This document shows positions 1 to 6,363 of a stretch of 64,000 nucleotides of DNA, piece after piece (position 1 is the first letter of the stretch; every line of letters starts with the position of its first letter). The translations under genes were made by a program, and so were the position numbers. Below the pieces are notes generated by a model. The model was not told the origin of the DNA, made no database searches, and saw nothing but the letters and a program-made list of their open reading frames with translations. The stretch is from Prochlorococcus marinus str. MIT 0918 (GTDB lineage: Bacteria > Cyanobacteriota > Cyanobacteriia > PCC-6307 > Cyanobiaceae): positions 930,001 to 994,000 of the forward strand of contig NZ_CP114780.1 of NCBI RefSeq assembly GCF_027359415.1. Reading direction: 5' to 3'.

Positions 1-320
1 AGAAAAGAAACCTTGAATACTCCTCATAGAAAAGCGAACCACCTTTCTATAACTAGATAGTTCCTCAAAGTTGGAATCGATTCACAAAAAGGTTGGAATG
101 AGTGGCAACCTCAATTCTTTAAATCTACTGGTATTACTAGTTTTCTTATTTAGCACTGATCAATTCTAATTTGAGATTTTTTTCCATCTAGATATCCTAG
201 AAATTCTCCTTCTCTCTGTCTTGAAGTATTGAGAATTTCAAAAGGCCCCGTTAGGTATCGATCGATTGCTCTTTAAACAAGCAAAGGTTCATCAACAGAA
301 CAGAAATATGATCTGTTAGC
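1..320. other. gene-free AT-rich stretch at left edge
   Basis: I see no open frame with a credible start, no tRNA and no terminator here. It lies directly left of the first EVE-fragment repeat and belongs to the same accessory region. The next gene starts past 550. Confidence 0.5.
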
Positions 321-465
321 TATTAGTAATAGAAACTTGATTGAAATAGAATAAAGAAATAGGGGTGAGATTATTAATCCATCCACACACCATCCACACA
401 TCGCAATATCGCTGAAAACCCATGGCACAACAGGAACCTAACTACTGGCTAATGAAGAGTGAGCC
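321..465 (+). repeat. EVE 5'-end repeat, copy A (leader plus first 15 codons)
   Basis: This 145-base block recurs almost unchanged at 829-973. Its last part, from the ATG at 422, encodes MAQQEPNYWLMKSEP, the start of an EVE-domain protein like the intact one at 7607. The frame then runs into unrelated sequence and stops at 522-524. The upstream part is a non-coding leader with a doubled CCATCCACACA. I read it as a displaced promoter and start region of the EVE gene. The resemblance is visible directly; the mechanism is inferred. Confidence 0.75.
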
Positions 466-551
466 GGCAGTCATACCAAGGGGTTCTAACGAAGTGAGAC
501 TAGCCATACTAGCAAAATACTAGCAAGTCAGATATTGGAATTTAGAGGTAA

Positions 552-797
552 CTATTTGTTCTTTGGTTGTTCTTCTAGGTACCACTGCATAGAACAAGGC
601 ATCCACTTTTTACCCATCTTATGAGAACCTTCACATCCAATTTTCTTTGCTGCTTTCTCCGCCTCTACCTTGGTATTAAATACCCTTCCCATCCCAATTG
701 CTTGATCTTGAACTGCAATGGCACATAGAGACATTGAAACAGATAGGAAACATACAACCTGAGGGATCAAAATTTTTTGATAGTGGTTGTTTCTCAT
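552..797 (-). CDS. small secreted protein, DUF3721-like
   Basis: This 81-residue protein has an N-terminal hydrophobic segment (about residues 9-27) that looks like a signal peptide. It is followed by a short domain ending in GCEGSHKMGKKWMPC, which matches the DUF3721 motif of marine picocyanobacteria (a glycine-cysteine, HKMG, then WMPC). The function of that family is unknown; the two cysteines could form a disulfide in the periplasm. It is the only gene between EVE repeat copies A and B, on the strand opposite to them, so it appears to be the cargo of one insertion unit. No operon partner is visible. Confidence 0.7.
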   Translation of the reverse strand: MRNNHYQKILIPQVVCFLSVSMSLCAIAVQDQAIGMGRVFNTKVEAEKAAKKIGCEGSHKMGKKWMPCSMQWYLEEQPKNK

Positions 798-828
798 AAA
801 TTAAGGTTGCTGTGATTAGTTTATTCTT

Positions 829-973
829 TATTAGTACTAGAAACCTGATTGAAATAGAATAAAGAAATAGGGGTGAGAATGTTAAGCCATCCACACACCA
901 TCCACACATCGCAATATTGCTGAGATCCCATGGCACAACAGGAACCTAACTACTGGCTAATGAAATACGAGCC
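829..973 (+). repeat. EVE 5'-end repeat, copy B
   Basis: This is a second copy of the 321-465 block, equal in length and ungapped by eye, with roughly a dozen substitutions. The ATG at 930 encodes MAQQEPNYWLMKYEP followed at once by TAA, so the copy is dead as a gene. Similarity to copy A ends at the same base, after GAGCC. The two copies flank the DUF3721 gene as direct repeats. Confidence 0.75.
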
Positions 974-1039
974 CTAAGTTATAGAAACACATTAAAAGGC
1001 ACTAAAACAATAATCGGTTCCAAAATATTCCCACATTAA

Positions 1040-1522
1040 TCAAAGAAAAGAAGGGTCTAATAATGATGGTCTATATGAAAGTAAAAAGGGCCTCTCTTCG
1101 TTTTTAACCGCAGTGATCACATCTTCTCCAGTATGCCAAATCCATTGTTGTTGAGGAGACCTTCCATCAATATCAACGCTTGTTCCAACTGGAGGACCAA
1201 AACGGTGTCTTAATCCAGCCAATACTTCAGTCATATTTTCATAATCCATTTCGTAAGCAAGCTGTTTCAACCCATGATCATCCTCAACACGAACACGAAG
1301 TCTATTTACAGGTAACCCACTTATCTGAAAATCTCTGACTTCAAAAAGGTCCTTACTTGCTTCTTCCTGTACAGGGTTTAATGACGCACCTAAATGTCTT
1401 TCTACACTTTGGAGATCCATCCCCCATGACAACCCTTCGACACAAGCATTTACAGGCATAGCATTGAGCTGAATCAACACAAGAAGAAAAACTAAACAAA
1501 TTATTTTAAAAAACCTTGCCAT
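1040..1522 (-). CDS. conserved secreted protein of unknown function
   Basis: This 160-residue protein has a clear signal peptide (basic MARFFK, then about 15 hydrophobic residues, then NACVEG). The mature part starts with VEGLSWGMDLQSVERHLG, a form seen in periplasmic proteins with a 'WGM...V...LG' repeat-type fold, and continues with a mixed alpha/beta sequence and only one cysteine. I do not recognise a catalytic motif. It is alone between EVE-fragment copies B and C and transcribed against them. It is a picocyanobacterial-type hypothetical; its role is unknown. Confidence 0.65.
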   Translation of the reverse strand: MARFFKIICLVFLLVLIQLNAMPVNACVEGLSWGMDLQSVERHLGASLNPVQEEASKDLFEVRDFQISGLPVNRLRVRVEDDHGLKQLAYEMDYENMTEVLAGLRHRFGPPVGTSVDIDGRSPQQQWIWHTGEDVITAVKNEERPFLLSYRPSLLDPSFL

Positions 1523-1616
1523 TTAAATGCTTTGATCTTCCTAATTGAAAAGTAGAGGTTTACTTCCACGAGGTACATCTTTTGTGCGGGATTGAACTAA
1601 AAGAAAGATAAGATCT

Positions 1617-1646
1617 CCTAACTGACTGGCTAATGAAAACATAACC
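1617..1646 (+). repeat. decayed EVE 5'-end fragment, copy C
   Basis: The sequence CCTAACTGACTGGCTAATGA matches the CCTAACTACTGGCTAATGA core of copies A, B and F with one inserted base, which destroys the frame. It has lost the leader and the start codon. It is read as the oldest or most eroded class of EVE-start remnant. Confidence 0.55.
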
Positions 1647-1683
1647 TTTAAGCATGGACTAGCTTTTCAGCGAACCAGAAATA

Positions 1684-1705
1684 TTTACCCAAACTTTACC
1701 CAAAC
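1684..1705 (+). repeat. tandem 11-base repeat TTTACCCAAAC x2
   Basis: Two exact tandem copies of TTTACCCAAAC. The same doublet occurs at 5233-5254 and 7312-7333, and a two-mismatch version at 6196-6217, always within the accessory region. Twelve bases further on is ATTTCTCTTTACTTTT (1718-1733), a 16-mer repeated exactly at 6340-6355. At 6196 and 7312 the doublet precedes an EVE fragment, but here it follows one. Confidence 0.6.
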
Positions 1706-1798
1706 TTTCTCTCACTTATTTCTCTTTACTTTTCGTCGACAATCTCTTAAAAGTTCTCGCTCTAGGGAGAACCTTGAATTTTTAATTTGGATTATCGG

Positions 1799-1909
1799 CT
1801 AATTCAGGAAAAAGAACGGTAACACCGATAATGCGATACCTGATATAACCAAGAGAATTACAAACAAATATCTAGGTTCTATTTTTTCTTTATCCGATTC
1901 TTCAGTCAT
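1799..1909 (-). CDS. 36-residue single-helix membrane microprotein
   Basis: The frame encodes MTEESDKEKIEPRY followed by one hydrophobic helix (about residues 14-35) ending at the stop. Its ATG directly follows the TAA of the upstream gene (TAAATG), the same junction as between the two genes before it, so translational coupling is likely. It is the last gene of a run of tiny genes from 2699 down. It is too short for homology claims; the acidic N-terminus plus C-terminal helix suggests a tail-anchored or regulatory membrane peptide. Confidence 0.5.
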   Translation of the reverse strand: MTEESDKEKIEPRYLFVILLVISGIALSVLPFFFLN

Positions 1910-2071
1910 TTATTTGAATCTCCTGCCTTCTACTCGATCAATATAATCTAATGACTTTTTGACATATTCTATTCTCTTTTCACTCGCTCGAAGAGTACGA
2001 GTCAATTTATATCTACGGACTTTGCGCCATAGTCGCATCACAGAATCAGGTATTGGTTTATTTAATGGCAT
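1910..2071 (-). CDS. 53-residue basic microprotein, unknown function
   Basis: The frame reads MPLNKPIPDSVMRLWRKVRR and continues with a strongly basic, helical sequence rich in Arg/Lys and ending RVEGRRFK. There is no membrane segment. It is coupled on both sides: its ATG follows the TAA of the DUF2905 gene and its own TAA is followed by the ATG of the next gene. The tight junctions and conserved reading frame support a real gene. Function unknown; a nucleic-acid or membrane-surface binding peptide is possible but not shown. Confidence 0.5.
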   Translation of the reverse strand: MPLNKPIPDSVMRLWRKVRRYKLTRTLRASEKRIEYVKKSLDYIDRVEGRRFK

Positions 2072-2275
2072 TTAGGAGGATCTCAATAAATTCAGTAGGA
2101 GTGAAACAAGCAAGCTGATCGCAATGCAACTGACTACTGGGAAATAAAAAGTGGTGTTTTCTCCCCTCAAAATTATGTCCCCAGGCAATTGCCCTAAACC
2201 TATTTGCTTTAAGTAAGGATATAGAACACCTATTACGGCAATTCCAAGTCCGAGTGTAATTAGTAATTTTTGCAT
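2072..2275 (-). CDS. DUF2905 family small membrane protein
   Basis: This 67-residue protein has two hydrophobic segments (about 3-20 and 46-64) separated by IGLGQLPGDIILRGENTTFYFP. The LPGDI...G...FYFP signature is that of DUF2905, a widespread small two-helix membrane family of unknown function. It is the third gene of a five-gene run of tiny proteins, with one base separating it from the gene before and none from the gene after. The family call is confident; the role is unknown. Confidence 0.8.
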   Translation of the reverse strand: MQKLLITLGLGIAVIGVLYPYLKQIGLGQLPGDIILRGENTTFYFPVVSCIAISLLVSLLLNLLRSS

Positions 2276-2276
2276 T

Positions 2277-2438
2277 TCAAACCAGGGGTCTTTTTAACTG
2301 AGTTAGTTCCAAACCCTTTTCAGGAAGACATTCAGTCTGGTATGAGATTACATTTTTTGCTGTAAAGCTTGCCCCGATTGCAACCAACCCAATTACAAAG
2401 ATCCACTTGCTTCTCTCACTGGCTAGAAGGTTTCTCAT
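2277..2438 (-). CDS. 53-residue single-helix membrane microprotein
   Basis: The frame starts MRNLLASERSKWIFVIGLVA: one N-terminal membrane helix (about residues 11-27), then a short soluble tail with a single cysteine (YQTECLPEKG). The stop lies one base before the DUF2905 start. It fills the gap between the 64-residue gene upstream and DUF2905, making one continuous transcription unit. Function unknown. Support comes from the tight spacing, the membrane-helix pattern and the absence of an alternative frame. Confidence 0.5.
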   Translation of the reverse strand: MRNLLASERSKWIFVIGLVAIGASFTAKNVISYQTECLPEKGLELTQLKRPLV

Positions 2439-2504
2439 AGAACTAGAAGGTCAAAAGCGAAGAGCTTGTGCCCACCATCGACACAAGCATTTCTATAAAT
2501 CTAA

Positions 2505-2699
2505 TTACTTAGTTGCTTGTCTCCAGATAAACCCAACAAGCAAAGACATCACAATCAAAGGAAGAAACGCTTTCAAGATTCCAATTAATACGACTACACC
2601 AAGTGATATTGCAAGGTAGAAAACCCACTTGGGAACAAAGCGCACAGAGTTATATCCATCAGAACTTGATGGTGGGATTATTTCAGGGTCGATAGCCAC
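2505..2699 (-). CDS. small two-helix membrane protein, probable first gene of microprotein operon
   Basis: This 64-residue protein has a soluble N-terminus (MAIDPEIIPPSSSDGYNS) and then hydrophobic segments at about 26-42 and 43-58, ending WRQATK. Similar short proteins with a proline/serine N-terminus and paired helices are common picocyanobacterial hypotheticals. Four further microprotein genes follow on the same strand; the 66-base gap to the next is the largest in the run. A hairpin lies upstream at 2828-2855. Confidence 0.65.
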   Translation of the reverse strand: MAIDPEIIPPSSSDGYNSVRFVPKWVFYLAISLGVVVLIGILKAFLPLIVMSLLVGFIWRQATK

Positions 2700-2827
2700 T
2701 TTGACTCCTCAGGTATACCAAAATTAGCTTGCTTACAATTTAAAAGGTATGGTTTTCACGAAAGAGACGAAAAAATTTTCACAATGGAAATCCTACTCAA
2801 ACTTTCGATTCATTTTTGAGCATGAAG

Positions 2828-2855
2828 AAGGGGGACGTATTTTGATGTCCCCCTT
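2828..2855. terminator. strong GC-rich hairpin, terminator-like
   Basis: AAGGGGGAC and GTCCCCCTT form a perfect 9-base-pair stem around a 10-base loop. The T run after it is short (TTT then GA), so it is a weaker fit to a classical intrinsic terminator than the one at 13852. It separates the microprotein operon from the genes to its right. Confidence 0.5.
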
Positions 2856-2960
2856 TGAGTCCAGCTCTTATTTTTTAAACCAACGAGCTCGGACTCCTAT
2901 TTCATTTCTAGCCAACTAAGAACAATAGCCACAGAGTATAAACACCTCCTTTTGATCTTT

Positions 2961-2983
2961 GCTAGCTAATGAAAAATGAGCTT
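2961..2983 (+). repeat. eroded EVE 5'-end fragment, copy D
   Basis: GCTAATGAAAAATGAGC at 2965-2981 differs by one base from the matching part of copy G, GCTAATGAAAAGTGAGC. The upstream ACTACTGG is degraded to TTTGCTA. Without the other copies this would not be noticed, so it is the least certain member. Confidence 0.4.
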
Positions 2984-3030
2984 AAAGCTATGACAAGAAA
3001 ATAAAATTACGTTCCGATTTTATGGAGCGT

Positions 3031-3210
3031 TTAAAACGCCATTAGTTGTGCATGATGCAGACGTTTAGCCTTCTCTTTTCTTGCAGCACTATTGGCATTT
3101 AATACTGACTGATCATGGTACTTGCTTCCATGTGAAGTCGATAGCAACTGTGCTTTGTGAAGTCGTTTAGCTCTTTGAAGTTGCGAGCGGATTAAAGGGA
3201 GAGTGTTCAT
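3031..3210 (-). CDS. 59-residue basic protein with internal AKRLHxAQL repeat
   Basis: I place the start at the ATG at 3210 because a good ribosome site (GGAGG, complement of 3217-3221) sits six bases upstream; a start at 3255 would add 15 residues. The protein contains AKRLHKAQLL and, near the C-terminus, AKRLHHAQLM, an internal duplication of an amphipathic basic helix. There is no signal peptide. Function unknown. The repeat suggests two equivalent binding faces, for example for nucleic acid or a partner protein; that is inference. Confidence 0.55.
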   Translation of the reverse strand: MNTLPLIRSQLQRAKRLHKAQLLSTSHGSKYHDQSVLNANSAARKEKAKRLHHAQLMAF

Positions 3211-3255
3211 AACATTCCTCCAAAGTGACAGCCCCGTTCCCTGCTGCCAATACAT

Positions 3256-3594
3256 GCATCCCTAGGGGACGAACGTACAAATATTGTAGCAACAGATACA
3301 AAATAATGGTTTTGTGAAATTACCTTGCCGCGTAGCAAAGGACACCAAATATTCGCTCTAAAAAAACCACCTAACCAAAATTATCTAACTAATCATTTAT
3401 TCCGCCAGGATCATTCTGTTAGACAAAAAAAGTCGGCAATACCGCATGCGAACATTTTGAAATCATAAAACCCTGCTTATCATCTACTTAGCAAAACAAA
3501 GTTAAATAATATCAAATCGATAGTTCTGAATATAAGTAGTATTAAAAGCAAATAAATTATTATTTTTTATTCTGCATGAAACAATAAACGATGA
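3256..3594. other. gene-free AT-rich spacer
   Basis: There are only very short frames on both strands, no full tRNA and no recognised small-RNA signature. It separates two hypothetical genes, both on the minus strand. A promoter for the 3031-3210 gene must lie in its left part, but no clear -10/-35 pair stands out from the AT-rich background. Confidence 0.4.
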
Positions 3595-3888
3595 TTATTT
3601 TTTTGCTGTGGTTAATTTATCTGGATGAAATTTCTTATATAGATCATTTTGATATAAAGGAGTAGAGAAGCAATTCACGTCATCAAAATCACCCTTTTCA
3701 TGCATCTCAGTTAGATAAACCTTCGCATCATTTGAACTAACTTTCAGATTAGCTCTAGAAACAAGCGTCAAGGTTGATTGAATAGCACCTTCATGGTCAT
3801 AAAGAAATTCCTCACATAAAGCTCCAAGTTGGTCTGCCTCAATATTCAAAAGGATTTTTCGAAATTGATTAAAACTTTCCATAAACAC
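3595..3888 (-). CDS. hypothetical protein
   Basis: This 97-residue protein starts MFMESFNQFRKILLN, an amphipathic helical N-terminus. The rest is a soluble, mainly helical, acidic domain with cysteines near positions 25 and 73, ending in a charged tail (KKFHPDKLTTAKK). There is no signal peptide or membrane segment. The N-terminus faintly recalls Nif11-type leader regions, but the family signature is not convincing, so I do not assign it. It stands alone between long spacers. Confidence 0.5.
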   Translation of the reverse strand: MFMESFNQFRKILLNIEADQLGALCEEFLYDHEGAIQSTLTLVSRANLKVSSNDAKVYLTEMHEKGDFDDVNCFSTPLYQNDLYKKFHPDKLTTAKK

Positions 3889-4111
3889 GAAAATGAAAAA
3901 AATTAAACAATAAAAAATGAAAAGTTTTCCATTAAATTATTTTCTTTACTCCAATTAGTGCTCAAAATAGACATAGAAATATCATTTTCTACAAAAAGGA
4001 GGTATAAAACTGATCAAATCGAAGCAACTGTTACTAATGATAAACTCTTTTCAAAGGCTTCAACTGAAAATCGAATGGTAACAAAACTTTCAAAACTTCT
4101 TTTATGTTCTT

Positions 4112-4288
4112 CTACAATTGGGTCCTCCTGTTCACTAATGGTGATTTACCTTTTTGAGAAAGCATAATTAATGCAAGTGGAATCCCAAAAACCAGTAAGG
4201 AAGAAAACAATAGAGCAGTATTTATAGTGAAGGCACTCATGGGCAGATCAGAAGAAGCCAAAGCAAAAACGAATTGATCCAAAGTCAT
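4112..4288 (-). CDS. 58-residue single-helix membrane protein, photosystem-subunit-like size
   Basis: The frame reads MTLDQFVFALASSDLPMSAF and is followed by one strong membrane helix (about residues 24-44) and a basic tail (SQKGKSPLVNRRTQL). Size and layout (short lumenal N-terminus, one helix, basic stromal end) resemble small photosystem II or cytochrome b6f subunits, but I cannot match it to a named one. A PsbN-like gene lies about 340 bases away on the same strand. An internal ATG at residue 17 is an alternative start. Confidence 0.45.
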   Translation of the reverse strand: MTLDQFVFALASSDLPMSAFTINTALLFSSLLVFGIPLALIMLSQKGKSPLVNRRTQL

Positions 4289-4443
4289 AATTAATACGCA
4301 AACTTAATATAGAGACTGTCCAAGGGAGAAATTGCTCTTTTGATCGATCTAAATGCAAACTTTTTTACGTCATCTGCTAAAGAATTTTCTAGATAAGAAA
4401 TAATAAAAGAAAGATCAGTTCGGTATTTACTTCTTACTTTAAT

Positions 4444-4548
4444 TTAATTAAGAGATTGAAAACTATTTTTATTCAGGCTAAGAAAAATAATTAAAAAAGA
4501 GAACCCCAGAAAGAATGCAGTGAATAAAATCAGAACAAATGCAATCAA
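4444..4548 (-). CDS. possible 34-residue membrane microprotein (TTG start)
   Basis: From a TTG at 4548 the frame encodes IAFVLILFTAFFLGFSFLI and onward: a single hydrophobic helix with a short polar tail (LNKNSFQSLN). GGTGAT about 10 bases upstream may serve as a weak ribosome site. It lies between the 58-residue membrane gene and the PsbN-like gene on the same strand. The non-ATG start and tiny size make it a tentative call. Confidence 0.3.
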   Translation of the reverse strand: MIAFVLILFTAFFLGFSFLIIFLSLNKNSFQSLN

Positions 4549-4624
4549 ATTTTAATCACCCTAAAAAAAAGAGCTGAATCTGATATTTGATGTAAGTATT
4601 GAGAGTTCAAAGCATACATGAAAA

Positions 4625-4807
4625 TCAATCATGCCTATGAGCAATACCTAGTTCATGCATTCGAGCATGTTCATCAATACTATCTGTCAATGCCTTAGAT
4701 CCTGGGCCAAACGAGTTATACATACCATATGCTACTGAGCCAAATAGGAAAGATAGAATAATTCCTATCATTAAATATGGTGATAGATTTAAAGATGAGT
4801 TTTCCAA
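4625..4807 (-). CDS. PsbN-like protein
   Basis: This 60-residue protein has one membrane helix (about 11-29) followed by YNSFGPGSKALTD and then DEH. That is the pattern of PsbN (helix, then Y-x-x-FGPxSKxLxDPFxEH), a thylakoid protein needed for photosystem II assembly. Two things are odd. It carries an extra C-terminal tail (ARMHELGIAHRHD) beyond the usual end, and psbH, which normally lies divergently beside psbN, is absent. It may therefore be a paralogue rather than the housekeeping psbN. Confidence 0.6.
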   Translation of the reverse strand: MENSSLNLSPYLMIGIILSFLFGSVAYGMYNSFGPGSKALTDSIDEHARMHELGIAHRHD

Positions 4808-5029
4808 AATAATTACTATATTTGCTAATTATTGTTTAACATCTCCTATCAAATTTCAAGTATTTATTTTACTATTTCAAGAAAAGTAAATGCCTTGTTC
4901 GTGTTATAATTGTTATTCAAATATGTTATATACTCTTATGAATTTTTTCACATCTCTGCGATGTCTAAAATTATATAGACATATACATTAAATGAATATC
5001 TCCATGGTAGTAAATATTATTTTGATCTT

Positions 5030-5194
5030 TTATGAAAAATAACGATCAGCCATTTCTTGCAGCATCTTTCTAATGTGCTCGTCTTGAGCATTAGTCTCTT
5101 CCTTTAGTTTCTCGCATGCACCTTTAACTTGCATCCATACAGCTTCCATAACTTCCCTTTCTTCTTCTGAAGGTTTCCACTTAGGTTTTTCCAT
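5030..5194 (-). CDS. 54-residue charged helical protein, unknown function
   Basis: The frame starts MEKPKWKPSEEEREVMEAVW and continues as a highly charged helical sequence with one cysteine, ending QEMADRYFS. There is no signal peptide or membrane helix. Regular heptad-like spacing of hydrophobic residues suggests a helical hairpin or coiled coil. The ATG is preceded by an AT-rich stretch without a strong ribosome site. Small proteins of this type are common in Prochlorococcus. It is the last gene before repeat copy E. Confidence 0.5.
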   Translation of the reverse strand: MEKPKWKPSEEEREVMEAVWMQVKGACEKLKEETNAQDEHIRKMLQEMADRYFS

Positions 5195-5202
5195 ATGAGT
5201 GA

Positions 5203-5254
5203 TAATAGAAGCAATGCAACCTAGCTCAAAGGTTTACCCAAACTTTACCCAAAC
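5203..5254 (+). repeat. partial leader repeat, copy E (no EVE codons)
   Basis: AATAGAAGCAATGCAACCTA, then the TTTACCCAAAC doublet at 5233-5254, matches the left half of the 121-base repeats F and G. The right half, including the CGCCC boxes and the EVE start codons, is absent. It marks the left side of the unit holding the 5354 and 5587 genes. Confidence 0.55.
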
Positions 5255-5353
5255 TCCTATTCACTTCAATTAAGAGGAATATTTACTGATCGATGAAACA
5301 TTGAAGATCACTATTACCATGAAATTATTTACTAAATAATTCAAACTTTAAAA

Positions 5354-5590
5354 ATGCTTCGATTACTACTTCCATTAGTCGCTGCCCTAGCTCTACCTAT
5401 TGGTGTTATTGCTCATGAGAAGCCACATAAGGTGGTTTGGATGGTTCTTAATCTGAAACAGGGGGGAGGGGTAGTTGTAATACCAACGGCGTCATTGGCA
5501 CAATGTAATGCGGAAGGATCAATTGTAATTGAATCTCGTGAACTCAGTTTGAGAGGGAAGGGATATGAATGTGTGGAGGGCGTCCGTTGA
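5354..5590 (+). CDS. small secreted protein with two cysteines
   Basis: This 78-residue protein has a signal peptide (MLRLLLPLVAALALPIGVIA, cleavage near AHE). The mature domain has cysteines in AQCNAEG and, at the end, GYECVEG. This spacing (C-x2-G ... G-[FY]-EC-[IV]-EG) is shared by many small exported picocyanobacterial proteins of unknown role; a single disulfide is likely. Its TGA overlaps the TTG start of the next gene, so the two are cotranscribed. Confidence 0.65.
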   Translation: MLRLLLPLVAALALPIGVIAHEKPHKVVWMVLNLKQGGGVVVIPTASLAQCNAEGSIVIESRELSLRGKGYECVEGVR

Positions 5591-6117
5591 AAAAGGGATT
5601 CACTTTTTTACCTGTTTTGTTTCTCTTAGCTTTACCTGTTAAAGCAGATTTCGGTGATGCTGATTTCCCTGTTGAATTATTGATGGGAGGACCAAAGAGT
5701 TATCACGATGCTTGGTGCGGACGTCTCAATAATGAATGCCGTGTTCGATTTCAAGGCCCAATGATGTGGGTTGAAGGCCAAGGTGGAATCAAATCCTCGC
5801 AATACATAGAACATACCTATAGCAAAGAGTGTAAGGGTGACCTTTTCAGGAATTGTGGAGCGCATTTCCACTACATCACTTACAAGTCAGATCAAGGGCC
5901 AAATATTCGGCAAGCTCTTTTCTTATTCTCCAGCGGGAGAGCACAAGCTGAATTCTCAAAAGCCTTGAGAAGATGGAAGTCGCAATCAGAGAATGTCTTC
6001 CCTAACTATCGACTACCCGCCAGCCAAGGTCCTCAAGACACACAAGGTAGAGATAAAGGTTTAAATCCTTACGACTATCCCCCTATTACTGACTGGTCAG
6101 AAAAGACCACGGATTAA
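5587..6117 (+). CDS. secreted cysteine-containing protein, paralogue of the 6364 gene
   Basis: I choose the TTG at 5587, which overlaps the upstream stop (TTGA), because it gives a proper signal peptide (MKKGFTFLPVLFLLALPVKA); the ATG at 5569 would add six residues that spoil it. The mature domain has WCGRLNNECRVRF, a GGIKSSQYI segment, a second cysteine pair and LRRW. This matches the protein at 6364 in order and spacing (WCG, C-x-V-x-F-x-G, GI-x-x-S, C...C, EF...L.R). The C-terminal 40 residues are proline-rich and unique. Function unknown. Confidence 0.65.
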   Translation: MKKGFTFLPVLFLLALPVKADFGDADFPVELLMGGPKSYHDAWCGRLNNECRVRFQGPMMWVEGQGGIKSSQYIEHTYSKECKGDLFRNCGAHFHYITYKSDQGPNIRQALFLFSSGRAQAEFSKALRRWKSQSENVFPNYRLPASQGPQDTQGRDKGLNPYDYPPITDWSEKTTD

Positions 6118-6163
6118 GTCGATCAATGCTTCCGAAATCAAAAGCCATGGGAAGGTTGAGCGA

Positions 6164-6284
6164 CAATAGAAACACTTAGATACTGAGCTCAACGGCTTAC
6201 CCAAACTTTATCCAAACCGCCCATTTTCGCCCAAACCCCTTGATATGACTAAACCTAACTACTGGCTAATGGAAAGCGAGCCTG
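6164..6284 (+). repeat. EVE 5'-end repeat, copy F (121 bases)
   Basis: The block is alignable without gaps to 7280-7400, with about 20 differences by eye. In order it contains AATAGAAACA, a TTTACCCAAAC-type doublet (6196-6217), two CGCCC boxes, CCTTGAT, and an ATG at 6245 encoding MTKPNYWLMESEPDV. That frame ends at a TAG at 6305-6307, giving a dead 20-codon stub. The intact EVE gene has similar bases just before its ATG. This is the copy whose coding similarity runs a few codons further than the rest. Confidence 0.75.
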
Positions 6285-6363
6285 ACGTTTGTACCCCAAA
6301 AAGCTAGTGATGCCAATTGATTTAGCCCTTTTTTTGCTGATTTCTCTTTACTTTTGAAGTGAT

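Noticed and set aside
422-524. 33-codon frame MAQQEPNYWLMKSEP... as a real small gene
   Set aside because: Only the first 15 codons match an EVE protein; the rest is unrelated and differs in every copy. It is better read as a displaced gene start.
676-936. 86-residue minus-strand frame overlapping the DUF3721 gene
   Set aside because: It is out of frame with the recognised DUF3721 protein and runs through repeat copy B. It is a shadow frame.
3958-4167. 69-residue plus-strand frame
   Set aside because: It has no family features and overlaps the end of a better minus-strand membrane-protein frame (4112-4288).
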